64,000 nt of DNA from Conexibacter stalactiti. Its GTDB lineage: Bacteria; Actinomycetota; Thermoleophilia; Solirubrobacterales; Solirubrobacteraceae. The DNA lies in NCBI RefSeq assembly GCF_035967765.1, contig NZ_JAYWIT010000013.1; one strand, given 5' to 3'. Below, one piece after another: positions 1-8,638 of the stretch. A program made the position numbers and the translations under genes. Numbering within the stretch: position 1 is the stretch's first letter; every line of letters begins with the position of its first letter. The notes beneath the pieces are model-generated. The model had not been told where the DNA came from, searched no databases, and was given only the letters and a program-made list of their open reading frames with translations.

Positions 1-54
1 CGCACCCGCGCCGCCCGCGGCCGCCGCGACGCCGCCGGACAGCACCGCCGGCAC
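1..54 (-). CDS. possible start of a gene running off the left edge
   Basis: Reading the minus strand from a GTG at 54, 11 nt after the stop of the deacetylase-like gene, gives 18 codons rich in Ala, Gly and Val with no stop before the window edge. It could be the hydrophobic start of a co-transcribed membrane protein. The stretch is far too short to identify, and it may not be a gene at all. Confidence 0.2.
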   Translation of the reverse strand, partial: MPAVLSGGVAAAAGGAGA

Positions 55-65
55 GAGATAGCCGC

Positions 66-1100
66 TCAGCGCGTCTGCGCCGCGAGCGCCGGCCAGCGCG
101 CCGACAGCCGCTCCAGCAGCGCGTTCGACGCCGGCGCCACCGCCAGCCCCGGATCGGCCGCGGGCGGTTCAGGCGCCGTCAAGGCAGCGAGAGTCGCCGC
201 GGTCGAGGCGGCGAGCGCGCCGAGCGCGTAGCCGCCCTCGAGCACGCCGCCGAGCGGCACGCCCAGCTCGGCGCCGAGGCGGCGCAGCGTGCCCGTCATC
301 GCGGCGAAGCCGGCCTCGCTCAGCGCCATCCCGGCGAGCGGGTCGTCGCGGTGGGCGTCGAAGCCGGCCGAGACGAGGATCAGCTGCGGCGCGTAGGTGC
401 GTGCCAGCGGCGCGACGGCGTGCTCCAGCAACGACGCGTAGAGCGCGTCGCCGCCGCCGGCCTGCAGCGGCACGTTGACCGTGTAGCCGGTCCCCGCGCC
501 GCTGCCGACGTCGCCGGCCGGCCCGGTGCCGGGGTAGAGCGGCGCCTGGTGCAGCGAGACGAACAGGACTCTGTCGGTCGCGTGGAAGATGTCGTTGGTG
601 CCGTTGCCGTGGTGGACGTCCCAGTCCACCACGAGCACGCGCTCCAGCCCATGGGCGTCGAGCGCGTGCTGCGCGGCGACGGCGACGTTGTCGAACAGGC
701 AGAAGCCCATCGCCCGCGCCGCCTCGGCATGGTGGCCGGGCGGCCGCAGCGCGCTGAAGCCGGTGCGCGCCTCTCCGCTCAGCAGCAGGTCGACCAGCCG
801 CACCGCGCCCCCGGCGGCGCGTAGCGCCGCCTCATAGGAGGCCTCGACGACGACGGTGTCGGCGTCGATCGCGCCGCCGCCGCTCGCGCACAGCTCGTCG
901 ATCGCGCGGATGTAACGGACCGGGTGCACCGCGGCAAGCGTCTCCTCCGCGACGCGCGGTGCCTCGACGCGCTCCATCCCGAACCAATCGTGACGCGCCA
1001 GCTCGTGCTCGATCGCGGTGATGCGGTCGGCCCGCTCCGGGTGCGGACCGGTGTCGTGCAGCAGCGAGGAGGGGTGCGAGAGGTAGACCGCGGGCGCCAT
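66..1100 (-). CDS. histone deacetylase family / acetoin utilisation-like amidohydrolase
   Basis: A 344-residue zinc-dependent deacetylase-fold protein. Visible family motifs in order are RPPGHHA (tandem catalytic His), DWDVHHGNGT (zinc ligands Asp and His), LFVSLHQ with LYPGTG, AGGGD, SAGFDAHRDDPLAGM (zinc Asp) and LEGGY near the end, so the active site looks complete. Bacterial members remove acetyl or other acyl groups from small amines, polyamines or proteins; the substrate cannot be told here. I start at the ATG at 1100 (MAPAVYLSHP) because a longer start at 1142 would run into the divergent nadB. Only about 25 bp separate the two start codons, so the promoters must overlap or transcripts be nearly leaderless. 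Confidence 0.9.
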   Translation of the reverse strand: MAPAVYLSHPSSLLHDTGPHPERADRITAIEHELARHDWFGMERVEAPRVAEETLAAVHPVRYIRAIDELCASGGGAIDADTVVVEASYEAALRAAGGAVRLVDLLLSGEARTGFSALRPPGHHAEAARAMGFCLFDNVAVAAQHALDAHGLERVLVVDWDVHHGNGTNDIFHATDRVLFVSLHQAPLYPGTGPAGDVGSGAGTGYTVNVPLQAGGGDALYASLLEHAVAPLARTYAPQLILVSAGFDAHRDDPLAGMALSEAGFAAMTGTLRRLGAELGVPLGGVLEGGYALGALAASTAATLAALTAPEPPAADPGLAVAPASNALLERLSARWPALAAQTR

Positions 1101-1125
1101 GCGAGTACCGTACTGGCCCCCTCGC

Positions 1126-2580
1126 ATGGAACGTCCCGTCACGATCGAGGCCGACCTCGCCGTCGTAGGTGCAGGAGGAGCCGGGCTCTACACAGCCCTC
1201 ACCGCGGCCGCCGCCGGGGCGCGCGTCGCGCTCGTCTCCGCGACGCCGCTGGCGGAGTCCTCCTCGTACTGGGCACAGGGCGGGCTCGCCGCCGCGTTGG
1301 CGATCGACGACAGCCCCGAGCGCCATCTGCAGGACACGCTCGTGACCGGGCGCGGCACCGTCCGCCGCAGCGCGGCCGAGGTGCTGACCAACGAGGCGCC
1401 GGCGATGGTGAAGGACCTCGCGCGTCTCGGCGTCCACTTCGACGCCGACCGCAAGGGCCGTCTCGCTCTCGGGTTGGAGGGCGGCCACAGCGTCCGCCGG
1501 ATCGTTCACGCGGGCGGCTCGGCGACCGGCCGGCGCGTCTCGCGCCAGCTGTCGGCGCTGGCGGCGGAGGATCCCCGCATCGAGGTGCTGGAGGAGAGCG
1601 CGGCGACCGCGGTGCTCACGCGTGACGGCCGCGCCGCTGGCGTGCGGCTGCGCGACGGCCGTCTCGTGATCGCGCGCGCGGTCGTGCTCGCGACCGGCGG
1701 CGCCGCGGCGCTGTGGGCGCGCTCGACCAACCCGGTCGGCTCCAGCGGCAGCGGGCTGCTGCTGGCGCAGCGGGCCGGCGCGCAGTTGGCTGACCTCGAG
1801 ATGATCCAGTTCCATCCGACCGCGGTCGCGGGCGTCGACGGCGCCGACAGCTTCCTCGTGACCGAGGCGGTGCGCGGCGAGGGAGCGCTGCTGCTCGACG
1901 ACCACGGCGAGCGGTTCGTCGACGAGCTGCAGCCGCGCGACGAGGTCTCGCGCGCGGTCGCGCGCAAGATGCTGGAGAGCGGCGCGCCGTCGGTGTCGCT
2001 CGACATGCGCGCGATCGACCCGGCGCTCTTCCCGAACGTCGTCACGGTGCTGCGCAGAGCGGGGCTCGATCCCGCGCGCGAGCTGGTCCCGGTCGCGCCC
2101 GCCGCGCACTACATGATGGGCGGGATCGCGACCGACCTCGACGGCCGCTCGTCGCTGCCGGCGCTGTACGCCGTCGGCGAGTGCGCCTGCACCGGCCTGC
2201 ACGGCGCCAACCGGCTCGCCTCCAACTCGCTCAGCGAATGCTTCGTCTTCGGCCGCCGCGCGGCGCTCGCCGCGCTCGACGAGCCGGCGCCGAGCGGCAT
2301 TCCGGAGGCGCCGCCGTCGAGCCCGCCGCCGAGATTGACGGCCGCCAGCCGCGAGGCGCTGTGGCGCGACGCGGGGATCGAGCGCGACGCCGCGGGGCTG
2401 CGCTCGCTGCTCGACGACCCGCACCCGCTCGTCCGCCTGCTGGCGGCCAGCGCGCTGGCGCGAGAGGAAAGCCGCGGCGCTCACCAACGGCGCGACTTTC
2501 CAAACATCGACGCGGCGCTCGACGGCCACCACACGGTCGTCACCGACGGCGATCCGCCGTCGTTGATGTTCTGGCGCTGA
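1126..2580 (+). CDS. nadB: L-aspartate oxidase, NAD biosynthesis
   Basis: A 484-residue FAD-dependent oxidase converting L-aspartate to iminoaspartate, the first step of de novo NAD synthesis. It shows the N-terminal dinucleotide fold (VVGAGGAGLYTA), the SSYWAQGG segment, LEGGHSVRRIVHAGG, the HPTA motif, DEVSRAV, and the FAD-closing GANRLASNSLSECFVFG. The fumarate-reductase/SDH flavoprotein family is related, but SSYWAQGG and the standalone context favour NadB. The start at 1126 gives MERPVTIEADLAVVG; an ATG at 1099 is possible but would overlap the divergent gene. nadA and nadC are not adjacent in the window, so it may be transcribed alone. Confidence 0.92.
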   Translation: MERPVTIEADLAVVGAGGAGLYTALTAAAAGARVALVSATPLAESSSYWAQGGLAAALAIDDSPERHLQDTLVTGRGTVRRSAAEVLTNEAPAMVKDLARLGVHFDADRKGRLALGLEGGHSVRRIVHAGGSATGRRVSRQLSALAAEDPRIEVLEESAATAVLTRDGRAAGVRLRDGRLVIARAVVLATGGAAALWARSTNPVGSSGSGLLLAQRAGAQLADLEMIQFHPTAVAGVDGADSFLVTEAVRGEGALLLDDHGERFVDELQPRDEVSRAVARKMLESGAPSVSLDMRAIDPALFPNVVTVLRRAGLDPARELVPVAPAAHYMMGGIATDLDGRSSLPALYAVGECACTGLHGANRLASNSLSECFVFGRRAALAALDEPAPSGIPEAPPSSPPPRLTAASREALWRDAGIERDAAGLRSLLDDPHPLVRLLAASALAREESRGAHQRRDFPNIDAALDGHHTVVTDGDPPSLMFWR

Positions 2581-2721
2581 CATCGCCCGTCACAGCAGCA
2601 GAAGAACGCGCACGTTCAGCGTCGCGTTCCTGACGCCCTGTCAAGCGAACGCAAACGTTTCGACTTAATACGCGGTTAACAGTTCCATGGCCTGAGCTTC
2701 ACAACGCGGTGGGATGCTCCG

Positions 2722-2747
2722 CCGTGCCAACAGGAGTACGGCACGGG
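2722..2747 (+). promoter_or_regulatory. inverted repeat in the leader of the small zinc-motif gene
   Basis: CCGTGCC and GGCACGG arms, 7 bp, around an 11-nt loop sit 25-50 nt before the ATG at 2773, just 5' of the ribosome-binding GGAG at 2757-2760. It could be an operator or an mRNA hairpin. The 2581-2772 gap also contains an AT-richer stretch near 2655-2690 suited to a promoter, but I cannot assign boxes with confidence. Confidence 0.35.
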
Positions 2748-2772
2748 GATCGAGAAGGAGAGAACTGGCGTC

Positions 2773-3234
2773 ATGTATCGCTTCAGCCGGGCGATCTATC
2801 GCGAACTTGCGAGCGAGATCGTCGAGGGCCCGACCACCGCGGGCACCATCAACAACCACGAGCGTGTGCTGAGAGCTTGCGAGAGCGCGATCGAGCGCCT
2901 CGCGACCGACCGCCACTACTTCGCGAGGCCGGCCCGCTCGCTGTTCCACGACATCCGCCCGTACTTCCCGATGTCGGCCCAGGCGCGGATATACCACGTG
3001 ATCGACCGCTACATCGCGTGCGCCGACGAGTTCCTCTCGCGGCAGCCGATGACCGGCTACGACCTCGCCGGGAACCCGCTTCAATGCCGCGCCACGACCC
3101 GCAAGGGCACCGCCTGTCAACGCATGCCGTTGCCGCACAACGGCTATTGCCCATCCCACCAGCATCTCGCCGAGACCGAGATCGCCGCCGAGCGCGAGAT
3201 CGCCGAGCGCGAAGCGGCGCTCGCCGCGGCGTAG
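2773..3234 (+). CDS. uncharacterised protein with a C-terminal CRATTRKGTxC...YCxxH zinc-type motif
   Basis: 153 residues, not assigned to a known function. The first ~95 residues look helical and resemble no domain I recognise. Residues ~108-135 carry Cys-Arg-Ala-Thr, then Lys-Gly-Thr-Ala-Cys, then Tyr-Cys-Pro-Ser-His, the compact CRATTKKGxxC...YCxxH pattern that recurs in small zinc-binding modules of phage, viral and bacterial proteins. The last 20 residues are charged (repeated AERE/AEREA) and probably helical. The ATG at 2773 follows GGAG at 2757-2760. It lies alone between nadB and hyuA on the same strand; the context gives no clue to function. Confidence 0.75.
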   Translation: MYRFSRAIYRELASEIVEGPTTAGTINNHERVLRACESAIERLATDRHYFARPARSLFHDIRPYFPMSAQARIYHVIDRYIACADEFLSRQPMTGYDLAGNPLQCRATTRKGTACQRMPLPHNGYCPSHQHLAETEIAAEREIAEREAALAAA

Positions 3235-3293
3235 GCCCCGGCCCCACCACCACCCGACAGCAGGGCGCCGCGCCGGATAGCGTGCGCGGCGCG

Positions 3294-5300
3294 ATGCTGC
3301 TGGGAGTCGACGTCGGAGGGACCTTCACGGATGCCGTCCTGTTCGGGGACGGCCTGCTCGTCACGGCGAAGTCGCCGACGACGCCGGAGGACCAGTCGCT
3401 CGGCGTGATGGCCGCCGTCGCCGCCGTGCTGGAGCGCGCCGGCCGCGGCGCCGCCGACGTGACCGTATTCGCGCACGGCATGACCGTCGCGACCAACGCG
3501 CTGCTGGAGGGCAGCTCGGCGCGCACCGCGCTGATCGCGACCGCCGGCTTCGAGGACGTCGTCGAGCTGGGCCGCCAGGCGCGCGCCGACCTCTACCGCC
3601 TCTGCGCCGCCCACCCCGCGCCGCTCGTCCCGCGCGAGCTGCGCTTCGGCGCACCGGAGCGGATGACGCCCGACGGCCCGCTGCGGCCGCTCGCCGAGGA
3701 CGCTGCCGCGGCGCTGGCGGCCCGGGTCGCCGCCGCGCAGCCTGATGCCGTCGCGGTCGTGCTGCTGCACGCCTACCGCCATCCCGCGCACGAGCAGGCG
3801 TTGCGCGACGCGCTCGCGGACGCGCTGCCGCGGGCGCACGTCTCGCTCTCACACGAGGTCGTCGGCACCTTCCGCGAGTACGAGCGCGCCGCGACGACGG
3901 AGATCGACGCCGCGCTCTCGCCGCTCGTCGGCCGCTACCTGCGACGGCTCGCCGAGCGGGCCGCGCAGGCCGGCCTGCCCGAGCCGGCGATCATGCAGTC
4001 CAACGGCGGCCTGATCGACCTCGACGCGGCCGCCGGCCATGCTTCCTGGACGGTCCTCTCCGGCCCGGCCGGCGGCGCCGAGGGAGCGGCCTTCGCCGCT
4101 GCCGCCGCTGGCGTCGAGCGGGCGCTCTGCTTCGACATGGGCGGCACCTCGTGCGACGTCTGCGTCGTGCACGACGGCGCCGTCGCCGAGAGCGACAAGG
4201 GCGAGATCGCCGGCCGCCCGATCGCGCTGCCGACGCTCGACGTGCACACCGTCGGCGCCGGCGGCGGCTCGATCGCCTGGCGCGACGCCGGCGGGGCGCT
4301 GCGCGTCGGGCCGCGCTCGGCCGGGGCCGTGCCCGGCCCCGCCTGCTATGGCCGCGGCGGCGAGCTGCCGACCGTCACAGACGCCAACCTGCTGCTCGGC
4401 TACCTGCCGCCCGACGCGCCGCTGTCGGAGACGGTCGCGCTCGACCTGGAGGCGGCGCGGCGCGCCGTCGACACGCTCGCGCAGGAGTTGGGGATCGACG
4501 CGCTCGCCTGCGCGGAGGGGATCGTGCGCGTCGCCAACGCCGAGATGACGCGGGCGCTGCGCGTCGTCACCGTCGAGCGCGGGATCGACCCGCGCGACCA
4601 CGCGCTCGTGGCCTTCGGCGGCGCCGGCCCGCTGCATGCGGTCGCGATCGCGCAGGAGCTGGGAATCGACCGCGTGATCGCGCCACGCGCCTCCGGCGTG
4701 CTCGCCGCCTTCGGCCTCGTCGTCGCGCCGCGCCGCCGCGACGCGCAGCGCAGCGTCCTGCGCGCCGGCGCCGAGCTGACGGCGGAAGCGGTCGCGCGGG
4801 ACGTGGCGGAGCTGGCCGCGCAGGCGCGCGCGGCGCTCGGGGCGCCGGATGCCGAGATCGCCGCGACCTATGCGCTGCGTTACCGCGGGCAGGCGTTCGA
4901 GCTGGTCGTCGACGGGCCGGCGGAGCCGGCGCCGGAGCAGCTGCGCGAGGCGTTCGAGGCGGCGCACGAGCGCCGCTACGGCTATCGCGACGGCGAGCAG
5001 GAGGTCGAGCTGGTGACGGTGACCGTGCGCGCGCTGGTCGAGAGCGCGGCGGGCGCCGACGCGTCGCTGCCGGCGCCGGCCGCCGGGGCGCGGCCGCCAC
5101 AGCCGGGCACTCGGCGGGCACGGCTCGACGGGCGCGAGGTCGAGCTGGCCGTCTGGCGCGGCGCGCTGCCACCGGGGCTGGAGCTGACCGGCCCGGCCGT
5201 CTGCGAGCTGCCGGAGTCGACGCTGCTGGTGCCGGAGGGCTGGAGCGGCGTCGTGATGGAGAGCGGAGCGATCGACTTGAGGTTGGAGCCGCGCGGATGA
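3294..5300 (+). CDS. hyuA: hydantoinase/oxoprolinase A-type subunit
   Basis: 668 residues of the HyuA / 5-oxoprolinase / acetone carboxylase beta family, the ATP-using subunit that phosphorylates a lactam or ketone substrate. The N-terminus (GVDVGGTFTDAVLF) is the actin-like ATPase phosphate loop, followed by HGMTVATNALLEG, LSHEVVGTFREYERAATT, SNGG, LSGPAGGAEGA, CFDMGGTSCDVC, VGAGGGS and AFGGAGPLH, all standard. The ATG at 3294 begins exactly at the conserved motif; an in-frame GTG at 3282 is possible, and no strong SD is seen for either. The open frame further upstream is antisense-free shadow of the previous gene. The stop overlaps the hyuB start as ATGA, indicating coupled translation. Confidence 0.92.
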   Translation: MLLGVDVGGTFTDAVLFGDGLLVTAKSPTTPEDQSLGVMAAVAAVLERAGRGAADVTVFAHGMTVATNALLEGSSARTALIATAGFEDVVELGRQARADLYRLCAAHPAPLVPRELRFGAPERMTPDGPLRPLAEDAAAALAARVAAAQPDAVAVVLLHAYRHPAHEQALRDALADALPRAHVSLSHEVVGTFREYERAATTEIDAALSPLVGRYLRRLAERAAQAGLPEPAIMQSNGGLIDLDAAAGHASWTVLSGPAGGAEGAAFAAAAAGVERALCFDMGGTSCDVCVVHDGAVAESDKGEIAGRPIALPTLDVHTVGAGGGSIAWRDAGGALRVGPRSAGAVPGPACYGRGGELPTVTDANLLLGYLPPDAPLSETVALDLEAARRAVDTLAQELGIDALACAEGIVRVANAEMTRALRVVTVERGIDPRDHALVAFGGAGPLHAVAIAQELGIDRVIAPRASGVLAAFGLVVAPRRRDAQRSVLRAGAELTAEAVARDVAELAAQARAALGAPDAEIAATYALRYRGQAFELVVDGPAEPAPEQLREAFEAAHERRYGYRDGEQEVELVTVTVRALVESAAGADASLPAPAAGARPPQPGTRRARLDGREVELAVWRGALPPGLELTGPAVCELPESTLLVPEGWSGVVMESGAIDLRLEPRG

Positions 5301-6805
5301 CCGCGCTCGACCCTGTCCAGCTGCAGGTCGTCGTCGGCGCGCTGCGGGCGACCTGCGAGGAGATGGGCGCGGTGCTGATCCGCTCCGCCCACTCGGCCAA
5401 CATCAAGGAGCGGCGCGACGCCTCGACGGCGCTGTTCGACCCGGCCGGCGACATGGTGATGCAGGCCGAGCACATCCCCGTCCACCTCGGCGCGATGCCG
5501 GCGGCGGTCGCCGCGGTGCTCGGCGAGCAGCACGCGCCCGGACGATCGTGGGTCCTCAACGACCCCTACCGCGGCGGCACGCACTTGCCCGACATCACCG
5601 TCGTGACGCCGGTCTTCGACGACGACGGCGAGCTGCTCGGCTTCGCCGCCAACCGCGCTCATCACGCCGACGTCGGCGGGCCGACGCCGGGCTCGATGCC
5701 GGCCGACAGCAGAACGCTCGCCGAGGAGGGCGTCGTGATCGCGCCGCAGCCGCTCGACGAGGCGGCGATCGAGCGGCTGGCGGCGCGGATGCGCCAGCCG
5801 GCGCAGCGGCGCGCCGACCTGCGCGCCCAGCTCGCCGCCAACCGGGCGGGCGCGCTGCGGCTGGCGGAGCTGGCGCGCGGCACCGGCGTCGCGACGCTGC
5901 GGGCGGCGATGGCGGAGGTGCTCGACTACGCCGAGCGGCGAGCGCGCGCGTGCATCGCGGCGCTGCCCGACGGCGTCCTGCATGCCGAGGACGTGCTGGA
6001 AGGGGCCGACGGCGACATCCCGCTGCGACTGCGAGCGACCGTCGCCGGTGACCGGCTCGTGCTCGACTTCAGCGGCAGCGCCGCGCAGCACGACGGCAAC
6101 CTCAACTGCCCGCTCGCGGTCACGCGCTCGGCCTGCTACTTCGCCGTGCGGGTGCTGACCGACCCCGACATCCCGCCGAGCGCCGGCGCCTACCGCCCGA
6201 TCGAGGTGATCGCACCGGAGGGCTCGCTGCTGAACGCGCAGTCACCGCACGCGGTCGTCGCCGGCAACGTCGAGACCTCCTCGCGCGTCGCCGACCTCGT
6301 GCTGGCCGCCTTCGGGCGGGCGCTCGGCCAGGGGACGATGAACAACCTGACGCTCGGCAACGACGACTTCACCTACTACGAGACGCTCGGCGGCGGACAG
6401 GGCGCCTGCCCCGGCGCCGACGGGCCGAGCGCCGTCCACGTGGCGATGTCGAACACGCTGAACACCCCCGTGGAGGCGCTGGAGCTGGAGTTCCCGCTGC
6501 GCGTCGTGACCTACGCGCTGCGGCGCGGCTCGGGCGGCAGCGGCGCCTTCGGCGGCGGCGACGGGATCGTGCGCGAGCTGGAGGCGCTGGCGCCGATGAC
6601 GTGGTCGCTGATCAGCGAGCGGCGGCGCCACGCGCCGCCGGGCGCGGCCGGCGGGGAGCCTGGCGCTCGCGGCCGCAACCTGCTCGACGGCGAGCCGCTG
6701 CCGGCGAAGGCGCGCGGCGAGCTGCGTCCGGGCGCCCGGCTGCGGATCGAGACGCCGGGCGGCGGCGGGCACGGAACGGCGCGCAAGATCCCGCCCGCAC
6801 CCTGA
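5297..6805 (+). CDS. hyuB: hydantoinase/oxoprolinase B-type subunit
   Basis: 502 residues of the HyuB family, partner of HyuA in ATP-dependent hydrolysis of N-methylhydantoin, 5-oxoproline or related lactams (or carboxylation in the acetone carboxylase relatives). Visible family features are IRSAHSANIKERRDAS at the start, the metal-binding-type stretch QAEHIPVHLGAM, the NDPYRGGTHLPDITVV block, ANRAHHADVGGPTPGSM, and the C-terminal GSGGSGAFGGGDGIVRE. Start ATG overlaps the hyuA stop by 4 nt. No third (gamma) subunit is present, which argues against a true acetone carboxylase. The exact substrate cannot be read from sequence. Confidence 0.92.
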   Translation: MTALDPVQLQVVVGALRATCEEMGAVLIRSAHSANIKERRDASTALFDPAGDMVMQAEHIPVHLGAMPAAVAAVLGEQHAPGRSWVLNDPYRGGTHLPDITVVTPVFDDDGELLGFAANRAHHADVGGPTPGSMPADSRTLAEEGVVIAPQPLDEAAIERLAARMRQPAQRRADLRAQLAANRAGALRLAELARGTGVATLRAAMAEVLDYAERRARACIAALPDGVLHAEDVLEGADGDIPLRLRATVAGDRLVLDFSGSAAQHDGNLNCPLAVTRSACYFAVRVLTDPDIPPSAGAYRPIEVIAPEGSLLNAQSPHAVVAGNVETSSRVADLVLAAFGRALGQGTMNNLTLGNDDFTYYETLGGGQGACPGADGPSAVHVAMSNTLNTPVEALELEFPLRVVTYALRRGSGGSGAFGGGDGIVRELEALAPMTWSLISERRRHAPPGAAGGEPGARGRNLLDGEPLPAKARGELRPGARLRIETPGGGGHGTARKIPPAP

Positions 6806-6931
6806 CCACGAGGCGCGTCGGCGCGCTCCAGGAAGTCGCAAATTGTCCGCACGCGTACGCGCAACGCGCGCGCGAAAACGCTTTCGCACTCCGTGAACGG
6901 GGCGTGAAAAAGCGCCAATTTGCAGGGAAAT

Positions 6932-6960
6932 TTGGGAATTTCAAGGGTCTTCCCTAGAAT
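6932..6960 (+). promoter_or_regulatory. candidate sigma-70 promoter for the DUF1802 gene
   Basis: The 228-bp gap 6806-7033 is strikingly AT-rich for this genome. It contains TTGGGA at 6932-6937 and TAGAAT at 6955-6960 with a 17-bp spacer, a good match to housekeeping -35/-10 boxes, 74 bp before the ATG at 7034. Confidence 0.5.
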
Positions 6961-7033
6961 GGACATCCCGCCGCGAAATGTTGCATCTTCGCGTAAACGG
7001 GCATATACGCATCCTCTCCCCTCCCCCGGAACT

Positions 7034-7663
7034 ATGCCGATTGCTTTCAAAGAATGGGCCGTGACTGTGCGCGCGCTTGCCGAAGGCGAGCAACTCGTAA
7101 CACTGCGCAAGGGCGGCATCCGCGAACAAGAGAAGCACTTCAAGCTCGAGCACGAGCGGTTCTTCCTCTACCCGACGTTCGACCACCAGCGCCGCGACCT
7201 CGTTCGTGAGTCTCACCAGCCCGAAATGGCTCGTGCGCTGGAGGAAGGCGTCTGGCCGGAGGGCGAGCCCCCGCCGCACGCGCTGACGCGCGACGGCGAG
7301 ATCCCGCAGCCCGACCGCGTGAGGATTCGCGCGTGGGCCGAGGTCGCCGACCACTGGACGATCACCGATCGTCGTGCGGTCGACGCCCTCTCGCCGTTCT
7401 ACGTGTGGACGCCCGACTACGCGGAGAAGCGGCTCGACTGGAAGCGCCGTCATCCACTGCATGTGGTGCTGCTGCGCACGTACCGCATCCCTCGTCCCGT
7501 CACCGTCAAGGTGCGCGACGACTACGGCGGATGTCGCAGCTGGCTGGAGATCACGCGCGACCTGCCCTTCGAGGGCACGCCGGTGCTCTCCGACGACGAG
7601 TTCGAGCGCGCCTCCGAGGAGATCCGCTCGATCGTCAACGGTCGCGTCCCCGCGCTCGTCTAG
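7034..7663 (+). CDS. DUF1802 family protein
   Basis: 209 residues. The KEWAVTVRALAEGEQLVTLRKGGIRE opening, the RFFLYPTFDHQ segment and the later DWKRRHPLHVVLLRTYRI stretch match the DUF1802 pattern, a cytosolic family of unknown function found in actinobacteria and cyanobacteria. It contains many charged and aromatic residues and no membrane segment or signal peptide. The ATG at 7034 is chosen because homology begins at once; the open frame 6920-7033 lies in the AT-rich promoter region. The following DUF1152 gene starts 9 nt after the stop, so the two are probably co-transcribed. Confidence 0.85.
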   Translation: MPIAFKEWAVTVRALAEGEQLVTLRKGGIREQEKHFKLEHERFFLYPTFDHQRRDLVRESHQPEMARALEEGVWPEGEPPPHALTRDGEIPQPDRVRIRAWAEVADHWTITDRRAVDALSPFYVWTPDYAEKRLDWKRRHPLHVVLLRTYRIPRPVTVKVRDDYGGCRSWLEITRDLPFEGTPVLSDDEFERASEEIRSIVNGRVPALV

Positions 7664-7672
7664 AAGCACCCT

Positions 7673-8638
7673 GTGAACCATCGCGGTGAGGCGCCGGCTG
7701 CCGGCATCGAACAGATTCTCGGCAGTCGTCGCGCCCTCGCGATCGGCATCGGCGGCGGCGGTGACGTCGTCGGTGCGCTCGCCGTCGCGGAGTGCGCTCG
7801 CGCGCTCGGCGGCGACGCTGTCATCGGCGGGGTCACGTGGGAGCGGCGTCCGATCGACCCGCTGCCCGGCGCCCGCACGATCGCCGAGCTGAGCGACGCC
7901 GAGGTGATCCACCCCGCCGTCGCGCTCGCCGGCCCCGACACGACCGGCCCCGGCGGCTTCCGCTTCGCGGAGTCGCACATGGCCGGCCTGCTCGGCGCCT
8001 GGGTCGTGCTGGTCGACCCCACCCCCGGTCCCGCCGCGATCGCCGACGGCATCGCCGCCGCCGCCAGACGGCTCGAGTGCGACCTCGTCGTGCTCGTCGA
8101 CGTCGGCGGCGACGTGCTCGCCCACGGCCATGAGCCGGGGCTCTCCAGCCCGCTCTGCGACGCCGTCATGCTCGCCGCCGCGCCGCTGCTGGCCGAGCGC
8201 GGGATCGAGACGATCGGCGCGCTGTTCGGCGCCGGCTGCGACGCCGAGCTGACCCCAGCAGAGGTGCTGGAGCGCGTCGCCGAGGTCTCGGCCGCCGGCG
8301 GCCTGCTCGGCGTGTGGGGACTGACGCAGCCCTCCGTCGCGCGGCTGGCGCGCGCCGTCGAGGTCGTCCCGACCGAGGCCAGCGCGCAGGCGGTCGAGTG
8401 CGCCCGCGGCGCCTTCGGCCCGCTGCCGATCCGCAACGGCCGCCGCACCGTCGAGCGCACGCCGGCCGGCGCGCTGACGTTCTTCTTCGACCCCGCCGCG
8501 GCGATCGACTCGGCGGCCCGCTGCGCGAAGGCCGTGCTCGGCGCGCAGGACATGGAGGCCGCGCAGGAGATCCTCGCCGCGCAGGGGATCCGCACCGAGC
8601 TCGACTACGAGCGCGACGCCGCCGCCGGACTGATCTGA
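7673..8638 (+). CDS. DUF1152 family protein
   Basis: 321 residues from a GTG start. The glycine-rich loop IGIGGGGDVVGALAVA near residue 25, GGVTWERRPIDPLPGARTI and DVGGDVLAHG are characteristic of DUF1152, a family of unknown biochemical role in archaea and actinobacteria; the Gly-rich loop suggests nucleotide or phosphate binding (inference). No membrane segments. It sits 9 nt behind the DUF1802 gene and its TGA directly abuts the GTG of the secreted acylase, giving a tight three-gene run. Confidence 0.85.
   Translation: MNHRGEAPAAGIEQILGSRRALAIGIGGGGDVVGALAVAECARALGGDAVIGGVTWERRPIDPLPGARTIAELSDAEVIHPAVALAGPDTTGPGGFRFAESHMAGLLGAWVVLVDPTPGPAAIADGIAAAARRLECDLVVLVDVGGDVLAHGHEPGLSSPLCDAVMLAAAPLLAERGIETIGALFGAGCDAELTPAEVLERVAEVSAAGGLLGVWGLTQPSVARLARAVEVVPTEASAQAVECARGAFGPLPIRNGRRTVERTPAGALTFFFDPAAAIDSAARCAKAVLGAQDMEAAQEILAAQGIRTELDYERDAAAGLI

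Noticed and set aside
1126..2580. Succinate dehydrogenase / fumarate reductase flavoprotein instead of NadB
   Set aside because: No iron-sulfur or membrane subunits follow, and the SSYWAQGG region and length fit L-aspartate oxidase better.
832..2583. 583-codon open frame on the minus strand opposite nadB
   Set aside because: It runs antisense through nadB and into the deacetylase gene, is Arg/Ala/Gly-rich without motifs, and is a by-product of high GC content.
2709..3293. In-frame extension of hyuA upstream of 3294
   Set aside because: It lies in another frame of the 153-residue gene, has no family similarity, and the HyuA family begins exactly at MLLGVDVGGTFTD.
3294..6805. Acetone carboxylase
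   Set aside because: Only A- and B-type subunits are present; no gamma subunit gene is found, so a hydantoinase/oxoprolinase-type pair is the safer call.
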